Position numbers and translations under genes: made by a program
Source of the DNA: Solirubrobacter soli DSM 22325
GTDB lineage: Bacteria > Actinomycetota > Thermoleophilia > Solirubrobacterales > Solirubrobacteraceae
Direction: 5' to 3'
NCBI RefSeq assembly: GCF_000423665.1
Contig: NZ_AUIK01000020.1
Location: 186,001-250,000 of the forward strand
DNA length: 64,000 bases
The notes under the pieces: generated by a model
What the model was told of the DNA's origin: nothing
Seen by the model: only the letters and a program-made list of their open reading frames with translations
Databases searched by the model: none
In this document: in pieces, positions 17,158 through 26,042 of the stretch
How positions within the stretch are numbered: the stretch's first letter is position 1
How the letters are laid out: each line of letters opens with the position of its first letter

Positions 17158-17203
17158 CCCCCGGGCACGGGCATCGACCCCCGGGGGTGTGTGACCCGGG
17201 GGT
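17157..17203. promoter_or_regulatory. Iterated ACCCCCGGG motif / hairpin upstream of the VOC operon
   Basis: ACCCCCGGG occurs at 17157-17165 and 17177-17185, and its inverse CCCGGGGGT at 17195-17203. The second and third copies form a perfect 9-bp stem with a 9-nt loop, followed by TTTC. It could be a weak terminator for the small ORF or a set of regulator sites for the operon at 17275. The sequence alone does not decide. Confidence 0.4.
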
Positions 17204-17274
17204 TTCGCGGATGCGATGAGGTCCCCAGCCGGGGGATGCTTCCTGCCGTTCCCCGACGGCAAGGAGTTCTCCTG

Positions 17275-17898
17275 ATGAGCACGGTTGAGATGAAGCTCGA
17301 GGTCGTGGTGATCCCGGTGACCGACGTGGATCGCGCGAAGGCGTTCTATGAGGGCCTCGACTGGCGGCTGGACGCGGACTTCGAGGACGGGCAGGGGTTC
17401 CGCATCGTGCAGTTCACGCCCCCGGGCTCGGGGTGCTCGATCCAGTTCGGCGCGAAGATCACGTCGGCGCCGCCCGGCTCGGCCACCAACGTGTACCTGG
17501 TCGTCTCCGACATCCAGGCCGCGCGCGACGCGGTCGCCGCCCGTGGGGTCGAGATCTCGGAGGTGTTCCACGAGGGGGCGCTCGGCGATCGCTTCAACCC
17601 GGACGCCCGGGTCGCAGGCCCGGCCCCGGACGGCGCGACGTACAGCTCGTTCGCCTCGTTCAGCGACCCCGACGGCAACACCTGGCTCTTCCAGGAGATC
17701 ACGGACCGGCTGCCCGGCCGGATCGACGTCGGCATGACGTCCTTCGCCTCCGCCGAGGAGCTCGCGGAGGCCATGCGACGCGCCTCGGTCGCCCACGGTG
17801 AGCACGAGGCGAGGACGGGCGAGGAAGACGCGAACTGGCCGGCGTGGTACGCCTCCTACATCGCGGCCGAGCAGGCCGGCGCCGCGCTGCCGGTGTGA
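17275..17898 (+). CDS. VOC-family (glyoxalase/bleomycin-resistance fold) protein
   Basis: A 207-residue protein with one vicinal-oxygen-chelate domain (about 1-145): EMKLEVVVIPVTDVDRAKAF, then NVYLVVSDIQAARDAV, and the closing FSDPDGNTWLFQEI. The C-terminal 60 residues are a polar extension ending in WYASYIAAEQ. ATG 17275 is chosen because AAGGAG lies 8 nt upstream. It heads a six-gene operon with an MFS exporter, an SDR and a pyruvate oxidase. The substrate is unknown; metal-dependent isomerase, dioxygenase or binding roles are all possible. Confidence 0.88.
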   Translation: MSTVEMKLEVVVIPVTDVDRAKAFYEGLDWRLDADFEDGQGFRIVQFTPPGSGCSIQFGAKITSAPPGSATNVYLVVSDIQAARDAVAARGVEISEVFHEGALGDRFNPDARVAGPAPDGATYSSFASFSDPDGNTWLFQEITDRLPGRIDVGMTSFASAEELAEAMRRASVAHGEHEARTGEEDANWPAWYASYIAAEQAGAALPV

Positions 17899-17900
17899 CG

Positions 17901-19376
17901 ATGAGCGCCACCGCCATCTCCCCCGCGGCCGCGCCGTCGTTCGCGTCGCTGCACGGACGCACCGGCACCGCGCTGATCGCCGGGACCGTCTTCGCGTCGG
18001 GCGTCGCGTCCTATGACGCCTACGTCGTCAACGTCGCGGTGCCGGCGATCAGCCACCACTTCGGCGCCGGGGTGGCGACGATCCAGTGGACGCTGACGAG
18101 CTACCTGCTGGCGGTGGCGGCGCTGCTGCTGATCGCGGGCGCGCTCGCCGACCGCTTCGGACGCCGGCGGGTGCTCGTGATCGGCCTGTGGGTGATGGCG
18201 GCCGCCTCGGTGCTGTGCGCGGTCGCGCCCTCGGCCGGCGCACTGATCGCCGCCCGCGCGCTGCAGGGCATCGGGGCCGCGCTCGTCGTCCCGACCGCCC
18301 TCGCCCTCCTCAACGGCACGCTCCGACCGGCCGACCGGGCGCGAGGGATCGGCATCTGGGCCGGACTCTCGACGCTCGCGACCACCGCCGGCCCGTACGC
18401 GGGCGGGTGGCTCGTCGACCATGCAACGTGGCGTTGGGTGTTCCTGCTCAACCTCCCGCTGATCGCGCTCGCGCTGGCCGCGCTGACACGGGTGCCCGAG
18501 ACCACCGGGGAGCGCCGGTCGCTCTCGCTGGACGCGATCGGCGCGCTGCTCGCCGTGCTCGGCCTCGGCGGCGTGATCTACGGACTCACGGACGGCGCGC
18601 AGGCCGGTTGGACGAGCCCGCGGGTGCTGATCTCGCTGATCATCGGCGCGCTCGCGCTGATCGCGCTGGTGCCGGCCGAGCGCCGGCGGCGGGCGCCGAT
18701 GCTGCGGCTGTCGCTGTTCTCCTCACGCCAGTTCGACGCGATCAACCTGGTGACGGTGTTCTTCTACGGCGCGCTGAGCGCCGCGGGCTACCTGATCGTG
18801 GTCCAACTCCAGCTGCGTCTCGGCTACACGGCGACGCAGGCGGGCGCGGCGCTGATCCCGGTGACGCTCGTGTTCCTCGTGCTCGCGCCGCTCAGCGGCT
18901 CGCTCGTCGCCCGCTTCGGGCCACGCTGGCCGATGGTCGCGGGCATCCTGCTCGTCGCCGTCTCGCAGGTGTGGCTGGCCGCGCTCGAGCCCGGCTCCGG
19001 CTACGCGTCGGCGGTGCTGCCCGCGGCGCTCATCCGTGGCATCGGCCTCGGGCTCGCGGTGACGCCGCTGACGGCGGCGGTGCTGGACGCGGTGGGTGAC
19101 GCGGACCTCGGCGAGGCCTCCGCGATCAACGACGCCGCGTCACGCGTCGGCGGCGTGCTCGCCGTGGCGCTCGTGCCGCTGCTGATCGGCGTGACCGCGG
19201 GCGAGACGCTCGCCCAGTCGCTCGCCACCGGCTATGAGCCGGCGATGATCGTGATCGGCGGCATGTGCGCGGCCGGCGCGCTGATCTCCGGGCTCTTCGT
19301 GTCCGACAAGCCCGGGGTCGCGCCGCGGATCGCGGCGCCCGACCGCGGCTGCGCGCTGCCCGTCAAGGAGGCATGA
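17901..19376 (+). CDS. MFS drug/metabolite exporter (DHA2/QacA-EmrB type, 14 TM)
   Basis: A 491-residue major facilitator. Motif A appears as GALADRFGRRRVLVIGLW (about 78-95) and the proton-antiporter motif C region near GPYAGGWLVDHATWRWVF. The number of hydrophobic segments fits the 14-span DHA2 group. These proteins export toxic organics with proton influx. It starts 2 nt after the VOC gene and ends overlapping or touching the SDR gene. A VOC protein next to an exporter suggests a resistance or export function, by context only. Confidence 0.9.
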   Translation: MSATAISPAAAPSFASLHGRTGTALIAGTVFASGVASYDAYVVNVAVPAISHHFGAGVATIQWTLTSYLLAVAALLLIAGALADRFGRRRVLVIGLWVMAAASVLCAVAPSAGALIAARALQGIGAALVVPTALALLNGTLRPADRARGIGIWAGLSTLATTAGPYAGGWLVDHATWRWVFLLNLPLIALALAALTRVPETTGERRSLSLDAIGALLAVLGLGGVIYGLTDGAQAGWTSPRVLISLIIGALALIALVPAERRRRAPMLRLSLFSSRQFDAINLVTVFFYGALSAAGYLIVVQLQLRLGYTATQAGAALIPVTLVFLVLAPLSGSLVARFGPRWPMVAGILLVAVSQVWLAALEPGSGYASAVLPAALIRGIGLGLAVTPLTAAVLDAVGDADLGEASAINDAASRVGGVLAVALVPLLIGVTAGETLAQSLATGYEPAMIVIGGMCAAGALISGLFVSDKPGVAPRIAAPDRGCALPVKEA

Positions 19377-20080
19377 TGACCCTGCAGGGACAGACCGTCG
19401 TGGTGATCGGCGGCAGCGCCGGGATCGGGCTCGAGACCGCCCGCCTCGCCCGCTCCGAGGGCGCCGACGTCATCATCACCGCGCGCAACGCCGACCGGCT
19501 GAGCGAAGCCGGCCGCGAGCTCGGGGCCAAGATCGCGGCCTTCGATGTCACCGACTTCGAGCGGCTCCGGCGCTTCTTCGAGGAGCTCGGCCCGGTCGAC
19601 CACGTGCTCGTCACCGGCCCCGGTCCGTACTACGCGCCGCTCGCGGACTTCGAGTTCGACGAGGCGCGCCGCGACGTCGAGTCGCACCTCTTCCTCCCCA
19701 TCCTGGTGGCGAAGAGCGCCATCGGCCGGGTGCGCGGCACCCTGTTGTTCGTGGGCGGCACCGGCGGCCGCCGCACCGGGCCGGGCCTGTCGCTGATCGG
19801 CGCCCTCACCGCGGCGATGCCCGCACTCGTGAAGAACCTCGCGCTCGAGGCCGCGCCCACCCGGGTGAACCTGATCGCGGCCGGGTTCGTCGACACCCCG
19901 CTGTCGGCGAGGCTGCTCGGCGACCAGCTCGATGCCCGCCGCGAGGAGCTCAGCCGCACCCTTCCGATCCGCCGCGTCGTCGGCCCGGCTGACATCGCCG
20001 CGCTCGCCGTGCACCTGATGGCCAACACCGCGGTCACGGGCGCCACGTACGACATCGACGGCGGCCAGCAGCTCGTCTAA
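19376..20080 (+). CDS. Short-chain dehydrogenase/reductase lacking the Tyr-x3-Lys pair
   Basis: A 234-residue Rossmann protein. The cofactor loop GGSAGIG (12-18) and the family tail RVNLIAAGFVDTPLS, VTGATYDIDGGQQLV are intact. In the catalytic helix the usual Tyr and Lys fall on Ile and Thr (SLIGALTAAMPALVKNLALE), so normal SDR catalysis is doubtful. A known atypical SDR subgroup shares this loss. AAGGAG is 5 nt before ATG 19376; the ATG at 19373 is an alternative. It is in the VOC-MFS operon. Confidence 0.87.
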   Translation: MTLQGQTVVVIGGSAGIGLETARLARSEGADVIITARNADRLSEAGRELGAKIAAFDVTDFERLRRFFEELGPVDHVLVTGPGPYYAPLADFEFDEARRDVESHLFLPILVAKSAIGRVRGTLLFVGGTGGRRTGPGLSLIGALTAAMPALVKNLALEAAPTRVNLIAAGFVDTPLSARLLGDQLDARREELSRTLPIRRVVGPADIAALAVHLMANTAVTGATYDIDGGQQLV

Positions 20081-20090
20081 GGAGACAGCA

Positions 20091-20573
20091 GTGATCAAGC
20101 ACGTCACGCGCGGCGTCGCCGCGAGTGCCCTCGGCACGCTCTCGATGGACCTCTTCCTCTACCGCCGCTACCGGCGCGAAGGCGGGGAGAGCGGCTTCGG
20201 CGCCTGGGAGTCCTCGGCCGGCCTGGCGAGCTGGGAGGACGCGCCCGCGCCGGCGAAGGTCGGCAAGCGCATGATCGAGACGCTCACGCGCCGCGAGCTC
20301 TCGCCCAAGTACGCGCGACTCGTCAACAACGCCACGCACTGGGGCTACGGGATGTCGGCGGGCGCGCCGTTCGGGCTGCTCGCCACATCGCCGAAGCTGC
20401 GCTACGGCCCGCCGTTCGGCGCGAGCGTGTGGGCGAGCGGCTACGTCACGCTCCCGCTGCTCGGCGTCTACAAGCCGATCTGGAAGTACGACCTCACAAC
20501 GCTCGCGAAGGACCTCAGCGCGCATCTCGTTTACGGCACGGCCACGGCGGCTGCGTTCCGGGTGCTGCCATGA
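20091..20573 (+). CDS. Conserved small membrane-associated protein of unknown function
   Basis: A 160-residue protein. GVAASALGTLSMDLFLYRRY at the N-terminus, NNATHWGYGMSAGAPFGLL in the middle and AHLVYGTATAAAFRVL at the end look membrane associated. The HWGYG...G segment is reminiscent of YagU/DUF1440-type membrane proteins, but the match is too weak to name. GGAGA lies 6 nt before the GTG start. It overlaps the next gene by 4 nt, so it belongs to the operon. Confidence 0.75.
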   Translation: MIKHVTRGVAASALGTLSMDLFLYRRYRREGGESGFGAWESSAGLASWEDAPAPAKVGKRMIETLTRRELSPKYARLVNNATHWGYGMSAGAPFGLLATSPKLRYGPPFGASVWASGYVTLPLLGVYKPIWKYDLTTLAKDLSAHLVYGTATAAAFRVLP

Positions 20574-22297
20574 CCGTCGCCGACGCGATCCTCGACACGC
20601 TCGAGGCATCGGGCGTGCGGCGGATCTACGGGCTGCCCGGCGACTCGCTGAACGGTCTCACCGACGCGCTGAACCGCGACCGTGACATCGCCTGGGTGCA
20701 CGTCCGCCACGAGGAGGCGGCGGCGTTCGCGGCCGCCGCCGAGGCGACCCTGACCGGCGAGCTGGCCGTGTGCGCGGCGAGCTGCGGGCCCGGCAACCTG
20801 CACCTGATCAACGGGCTCTTCGATGCCAATCGCAGCCGCGTGCCCGTGCTGGCGATCGCGGCGCACATCCCGCGCGAGGAGATCGGCGGCGGCTACTTCC
20901 AGGAGACGCACCCGCAGGAGCTGTTCCGCGAGTGCAGCGTCTACTCCGAGCTCGTCAGCGTGCCGGATCAGCTGCCGCGCGTGCTGGAGATCGCGATGCG
21001 GCACGCCGTCGAACGCCGCGGCGTCGCGGTCGTGACGATCCCGGGCGAGATCTTCCTGCGCGCCGCGCCGGATGCCCGGCCCACGGTGATCCGCGCCGCC
21101 AAGAAGGCCGTCATGCCGGATCCGTACGCGCTGCAGTCCGCCGCGGAGGTGCTCAACGGCGCGGCGCGCGTGACGATCCTGGCGGGCGCGGGGTGCGAGG
21201 GCGCGCACGACGAGCTGATCGCGATCGCGGGCGCGCTCGAGGCGCCGGTCGTGCACGCGATGCGCGGGAAGGAGTTCGTCGAGTACGACAACCCGAACGA
21301 CGTCGGCATGACCGGCCTGCTCGGGTTCGCGAGCGGCTACCGGGCGATGGAGCACTGCGACGCGCTGCTGATGCTCGGCACCGACTTCCCGTACCGGGAC
21401 TTCTTCCCCGAGCACGCGCGGGTCGTGCAGGTCGACGTGCGCGGGGAGCAGATCGGCAAGCGCGTGCACGTGGACGTCCCGCTCGTCGGCACCGTGAAGG
21501 ACACGATCCAGGCGCTGCTGCCGCTGCTGCGCGACGGCCGCGACGCGGATCACCTCGACCAGATGCGCGACCACTATCGGCGCACCCGCGCCAAGCTCGA
21601 CGCGCTCGCGCGCTCGCAGAGCGCCAACCGCCCGATCCACCCGCAGGCGCTGACGGCGGCGATCGACCGCGCCGCGGCCGACGACGCCGTGTTCATCCCC
21701 GACGTCGGCACCCCGACGCTGTGGGCGGCCCGCTACCTGCGCATGAACGGCCGCCGGCGGCTGATCGGCTCCTTCATCCACGGCACGATGGCCAACGCGC
21801 TGCCGCACGCGATCGGCGCCCAGGCCTCGCAGCCCGGGCGGCAGGTGATCGCGCTCTCCGGCGACGGCGGCCTCGCGATGCTGCTCGGCGAGCTGCTCAC
21901 GCTGCGCCAGCACCGGCTCCCGATCAACGTCGTCGTGTTCAACAACAGCGCGCTGTCGTTCGTCGAGCTCGAGATGAAGGCCAACGGGATCCCGACGTAC
22001 GGCACCGACCTCGACAACCCCGACTTCGCCGATGTCGCCCGCGCCATCGGACTGCACGGCGTGCGGGTCGAGCACCCCGGCGAGCTCGACGACGCGCTGC
22101 GCGACGCGTTCGCCCACGACGGTCCGTCCCTGATCGACGTCCCGGTCGCGCGCCAGGAGCTGGCGCTCCCGCCGGGCATCACCGCCGGCCAGGCCAAGGG
22201 CTTCGCGCTCTGGGCCACCCGCAGCGTCCTCTCCGGCAACGGCGACGAGCTCCTCGAGGTCGCCGCCACCAACCTCCGGCAACTCATCCACGAGTAG
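20570..22297 (+). CDS. poxB: Thiamine-diphosphate pyruvate oxidase / pyruvate:quinone oxidoreductase (PoxB-like)
   Basis: A 575-residue ThDP enzyme, close to E. coli PoxB in length. The N-terminal domain has VRRIYGLPGDSLNGL and the catalytic-Glu region HVRHEEAAAFAAAAEA (about 45-60). The middle FAD/Rossmann domain runs about 185-340. The C-terminal ThDP domain has the GDGG...NN motif (SGDGGLAML through VVFNN). PoxB oxidises pyruvate to acetate and CO2 and passes electrons to quinone; acetolactate synthase-like activity is an alternative. It is coupled to the preceding gene by ATGA. Confidence 0.85.
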   Translation: MTVADAILDTLEASGVRRIYGLPGDSLNGLTDALNRDRDIAWVHVRHEEAAAFAAAAEATLTGELAVCAASCGPGNLHLINGLFDANRSRVPVLAIAAHIPREEIGGGYFQETHPQELFRECSVYSELVSVPDQLPRVLEIAMRHAVERRGVAVVTIPGEIFLRAAPDARPTVIRAAKKAVMPDPYALQSAAEVLNGAARVTILAGAGCEGAHDELIAIAGALEAPVVHAMRGKEFVEYDNPNDVGMTGLLGFASGYRAMEHCDALLMLGTDFPYRDFFPEHARVVQVDVRGEQIGKRVHVDVPLVGTVKDTIQALLPLLRDGRDADHLDQMRDHYRRTRAKLDALARSQSANRPIHPQALTAAIDRAAADDAVFIPDVGTPTLWAARYLRMNGRRRLIGSFIHGTMANALPHAIGAQASQPGRQVIALSGDGGLAMLLGELLTLRQHRLPINVVVFNNSALSFVELEMKANGIPTYGTDLDNPDFADVARAIGLHGVRVEHPGELDDALRDAFAHDGPSLIDVPVARQELALPPGITAGQAKGFALWATRSVLSGNGDELLEVAATNLRQLIHE

Positions 22298-22306
22298 GAG
22301 CCCAGC

Positions 22307-23257
22307 ATGGCCATCGCCACCACCCCCAAGACCCACTACCTGCGCGACGAGGTGGTCCACTACAAGTGGGACGTCGACAACGCGCCGACGCTGGAGATCG
22401 AGCCGGGCGACACGGTGATCGTCTGGACCCGCGATGTCAGCGACAACCAGATCACCCCCGGCGCGGACATCAGCGCGCTCGCGAACTTCGACTGGGACCG
22501 CGCATACCCGCTCACCGGCCCGATCCACGTCGCCGGCGCGATGCCGGGCGACACGCTCGCGGTCGAGGTGGTCGACATCCACACGCAGGGCTGGGGCTGG
22601 ACCGGCGTGATCCCGGGCAACGGCCTGCTCCCGGACGAGTTCCCCGACGCCTACATGAAGATCTTCGACCTCTCCCACGGCGACGTCGCGTACTTCCGCG
22701 AGGACATCGTGATCCCGCTCGCGCCGTACTTCGGCACGATGGGCGTCTGCCCCGCCGGCGCGCACCAACAGGACATCCTCCCGCCCGGCACGTTCGGCGG
22801 CAACATGGACATCCGCCAGACCGTCCGCGGCTCGACCGTCTACTTCCCCGTCCAGGTCGAGGGTGCGCTGTTCTCGTGCGGCGACGCCCACGCGGCGCAG
22901 GGCGACGGCGAGGTCTGTGTCACCGCCATCGAGTCGCCGATGATGGCGTCGCTGCGCTTCACGCTCGAGAAGGACATGACGATCCCGGCGCCGCAGTTCT
23001 CGACGCCCGGCCCGCTCACCCCGCGCGTCGACACCGCGCCGTTCTACGGGACCACCGGCGTCAACGCCGACCTCTACGTCGCGGCCCAGGACGCCATCCG
23101 GGCGATGATCGACCACCTCGGCCGCAAGTACGGCCTCAGCCCCCAGGACGCCTACCTGCTCTGCAGCCTCGTCGTCGACCTCAAGATCTCCGAGATCGTC
23201 GACGGCGGCCAATACATCGTGAGCGCGCTCCTCCCGGAGGCGATCTTCACACGCTGA
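22307..23257 (+). CDS. Acetamidase/formamidase family protein
   Basis: A 316-residue FmdA/AmdA family hydrolase. Family segments are EIEPGDTVIVWTRD, HVAGAMPGDTLAVEVVDI, FGTMGVCPAG, FGGNMDIRQ and SCGDAHAAQGDGEVC. Family members hydrolyse short amides to acid and ammonia. GGAG is 7 nt upstream of ATG 22307. It is the last gene of the operon and ends 11 nt inside the 3' end of the convergent LAL regulator. Here it could release ammonia from a compound handled by the upstream genes (inference). Confidence 0.9.
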   Translation: MAIATTPKTHYLRDEVVHYKWDVDNAPTLEIEPGDTVIVWTRDVSDNQITPGADISALANFDWDRAYPLTGPIHVAGAMPGDTLAVEVVDIHTQGWGWTGVIPGNGLLPDEFPDAYMKIFDLSHGDVAYFREDIVIPLAPYFGTMGVCPAGAHQQDILPPGTFGGNMDIRQTVRGSTVYFPVQVEGALFSCGDAHAAQGDGEVCVTAIESPMMASLRFTLEKDMTIPAPQFSTPGPLTPRVDTAPFYGTTGVNADLYVAAQDAIRAMIDHLGRKYGLSPQDAYLLCSLVVDLKISEIVDGGQYIVSALLPEAIFTR

Positions 23258-25967
23258 CCTCTCCGAACGCGTCGCGCAACTGCCGTCGTGAGCTGATGTC
23301 GAGCTTGGTGAACACCTTGCCGAGATGCCACTCGACGGTGCGGGCGCTGAGGAACAGCCGCGCGCCGATCTCCGGGTTGGACAGGCCTTCACGGGCCAGC
23401 CGGGCGATCTGCAGCTCCTGCGCGGTCAGGTCGGCCCGCGTCCCCTCGCGCCGCTTGCCCACCCGTTCCCCGGTCGCCACGAGCTCGATCCGCGCACGCT
23501 CGGCGAACGCCCCCATCCCGATCGCCGCGAGCTGGTCGTGGGCGCGGCGGAGGTGCTCGCGGGCGTCGGCGCGGCGTCCTTCGCGCCCGAGCCACTCGCC
23601 GTAGAGCAGGTGCGCGCGGGCGAGCTCGGGCCGGAGCCGGCTCCTCCCCAGTCGCTCGATCGCATCCTCGTAGTGCCGCTGCGCCTCGTCGCCCTCGGCC
23701 ACCAGGGCACGCGAGCGCGCCGCGATGCCCTGGGCCGCGTCGTTGGGCACGTGGTCGGCGGACTCGAGGATGCGATCGAGCGCGAGGCGCGCCCGATCCG
23801 GCTGCCCGGCCCGGGTGGCGGCCTCGAGCAGCTCGACCGCCGCCCACGACGACATGTACATGCGCGGCATGTGGTCCGCCGCGTGCTGCGCGGCGGCCGC
23901 CGCCTCCTCGTAGAGGCCGAGCCCGTTGCAGAGGATGGCGCGGGCGAAGTGGCAGCGCTCGAGAAGGGAGGTCTTGCCGGACGCCACGGCATCGTCGGCC
24001 ACGGTGCGGATGAGCTCCCGCGCCTCCGTCTCCCGCCCCTGGTAGGCGGCCAGCAGCATCGGCAGGGAGGAACCGACGACGCCTCCGATCGCGGCCCTCG
24101 CCTCGTGGAACTCCTCGATCGCCCGCGACGCGTTCGCGAACTCGCCGCAGCGCATGGCCTCGACGGCGAACGCGCTCAACTCGATGTGCAGGCGGGCGAG
24201 CGCGCCCGTCCGGCGGGTGACCTGCAGCGCCCGCTCGCAGAGCCGCAGGGCGCTTTCGTCGTCCCACAGCGTCCAGGCGGCCATCACCGCCAGCGAGTTC
24301 CAGCGCAGGATCGCGTCCTCGGGGCACGCCTCGTCGGTGAACGCCGACGTCGTGCGCTCGAGCGATGCCGCCGCGGCGCGGCGCCCATCCGTCGTCAATG
24401 TCGCGAGGCTGTCGAGCAGCAGATCGGAGGGCCGTTGAGTCGCGCCGGGCGCTTGGCGTGCGGCGCGGGAGACGTCCAGCAGGCTGGCGTTCCCGGCGAT
24501 CAGCGCCGCGAACCAGGCGTCCAGGTAGGTCTCGCGCGCGAGCCCGGCGTCGAGCGACTCGAGGCGCTGCGCCGCCTTGAGCAGTGACGTCGACGCCTCG
24601 CCGCTCAAGGCCGAGAACATGGCCACCTGTCCGCGCAGGATGTCCACCCGCGCCTGCTGGAACGGATCGAGCGGCCCGGTCTGGGCGCTGGCGAGGAGGT
24701 CGCGCGTGATGTCATAGCGGCCGGCGTCGAGGTTCGCCCGCGCGGCCGCCAGCGCCCGCTCCGTCCGCCGCAGCGGGTCCGCCGTCAGCATCACCGCCCA
24801 CTGGAGGAACAGCGCCGCCGCCGCCAGTCCGCCGCGCGACTGCGCGCGACCCGCGGAGCGCTCGAGCTCGACCGCCGACTCCTCGTCGAGGCCGGGCGTG
24901 GCGCGCGCGCGATGCCACGCCCGCCGGTCCGGGTCGGTCTCGGGATCGGTGGCGAGCGCGAGCGCGTGGTGGACGCGGTGGCGGTCGGCCGCGGGCGCCG
25001 AGCGGTAGGCGGCCGAGCGGACGAGCGGGTGCGCGAAGTGCACGCGGGCGCCGATCTTCAGCAACCCGGCCTTGACCGCGGGGTCCAGGGCGGAGATGTC
25101 GACCTCCAGCGTCCCGGCGACGCGGTGCAGGAGCAGCGGGTCGCCGAGCGGCTCCGCCGCGGCGGCGATGACCAGCAGGCGGGTCTCGGGGGCGAGCGCC
25201 GCGATCCGCTGGGCGTAGCTGCGCTCGACCTTGCCGCTGACCGGCCGGCTGTCCGGGACCGCGAAGCCTCCCGCGAGGTCGCCGTCCGCCCACGTGCGCG
25301 GGAGCTCGAGGAGCGCGAGCGGGTTGCCATGGCTCTCGGCGACGATCTGGTCGCAGACGGCGACGTCGAGCGGGGCGTGGATGTTGCGCAGCAGCAGCGC
25401 GCGGGCGTCGCTGTCGTTCAGACCTTCCACCGCGAGCTCGGGCACGCCTTGGAGCACGTGGTCGCCGATGCCCGACCGTGCGGCGCACACGACCGCGATC
25501 CGCTCCGCGAGCAGGCGGCGCAGCACGAACGCGATCACCTGCGCGGATGCCTGGTCGAGCCAGTGGGCGTCCTCGACGATGCACAGCAGCGGTTGGCGCT
25601 CCGCCGTCTCGGCGAACAGCGTCAGCGCGGCGAGGCCGATCAGGAACCGGTCCGGCGGCGGCCCTGTGCTCAGGCCGAAGACCGTCGCGAGCGCGTCGCG
25701 TTGCGGCGGCGGGAGCCGCTCGAGCTCGTCCAGCAGCGGCGCGCACAGCTGGTGCAGGCCGCTATAGGCGAGCTCCATCTCGGACTCCACGCCGACCGCC
25801 TTCGCCACGCGCCAGCCCTGCGCCTTGTCGGTCACGTACGTGAGCAGCGCGGTCTTTCCCATGCCGGCCTCGCCACGCAGGATCAACGCGCCGCTCTCAC
25901 CCTCGAGCGCGCCGAGCAGCAGGCGGTCGAGCACCTGGCATTCGCGCGTGCGCCCGAGCAGCTTCAT
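23247..25967 (-). CDS. LAL-type LuxR family transcriptional regulator
   Basis: A 906-residue regulator. Walker A GEAGMGKT is at 32-39 and Walker B LLCIVEDAHWLDQ near 131-143; a long TPR-like helical middle follows. The C-terminal LuxR helix-turn-helix reads LTAQELQIARLAREGLSNPE...TVEWHLGKVFTKL. ATG 25967 (MKLLGRTREC) fits the family start; ATG 25988 would add seven residues. It converges on the acetamidase gene and diverges from a LysR gene. It may control the 17275-23257 operon, but nothing in the sequence proves this. Confidence 0.93.
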   Translation of the reverse strand: MKLLGRTRECQVLDRLLLGALEGESGALILRGEAGMGKTALLTYVTDKAQGWRVAKAVGVESEMELAYSGLHQLCAPLLDELERLPPPQRDALATVFGLSTGPPPDRFLIGLAALTLFAETAERQPLLCIVEDAHWLDQASAQVIAFVLRRLLAERIAVVCAARSGIGDHVLQGVPELAVEGLNDSDARALLLRNIHAPLDVAVCDQIVAESHGNPLALLELPRTWADGDLAGGFAVPDSRPVSGKVERSYAQRIAALAPETRLLVIAAAAEPLGDPLLLHRVAGTLEVDISALDPAVKAGLLKIGARVHFAHPLVRSAAYRSAPAADRHRVHHALALATDPETDPDRRAWHRARATPGLDEESAVELERSAGRAQSRGGLAAAALFLQWAVMLTADPLRRTERALAAARANLDAGRYDITRDLLASAQTGPLDPFQQARVDILRGQVAMFSALSGEASTSLLKAAQRLESLDAGLARETYLDAWFAALIAGNASLLDVSRAARQAPGATQRPSDLLLDSLATLTTDGRRAAAASLERTTSAFTDEACPEDAILRWNSLAVMAAWTLWDDESALRLCERALQVTRRTGALARLHIELSAFAVEAMRCGEFANASRAIEEFHEARAAIGGVVGSSLPMLLAAYQGRETEARELIRTVADDAVASGKTSLLERCHFARAILCNGLGLYEEAAAAAQHAADHMPRMYMSSWAAVELLEAATRAGQPDRARLALDRILESADHVPNDAAQGIAARSRALVAEGDEAQRHYEDAIERLGRSRLRPELARAHLLYGEWLGREGRRADAREHLRRAHDQLAAIGMGAFAERARIELVATGERVGKRREGTRADLTAQELQIARLAREGLSNPEIGARLFLSARTVEWHLGKVFTKLDISSRRQLRDAFGEVSV

Positions 25968-26042
25968 CGCAGACGTACACGTTGTCATGGCGGACACACC
26001 GGCCGCCGTTCGAAGGTCTGACGGCAGACGTAAGATCCGCTG
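25968..26042. promoter_or_regulatory. Divergent LAL/LysR control region with GCAGACGTA repeats
   Basis: GCAGACGTA occurs twice in direct orientation (25969-25977 and 26024-26032). The second copy is part of an inverted repeat GTCTG-ACGG-CAGAC at 26016-26029. The 75-nt region serves both regulators, and the arrangement suits autoregulation by the LysR protein. No good sigma-70 boxes stand out. Confidence 0.45.
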
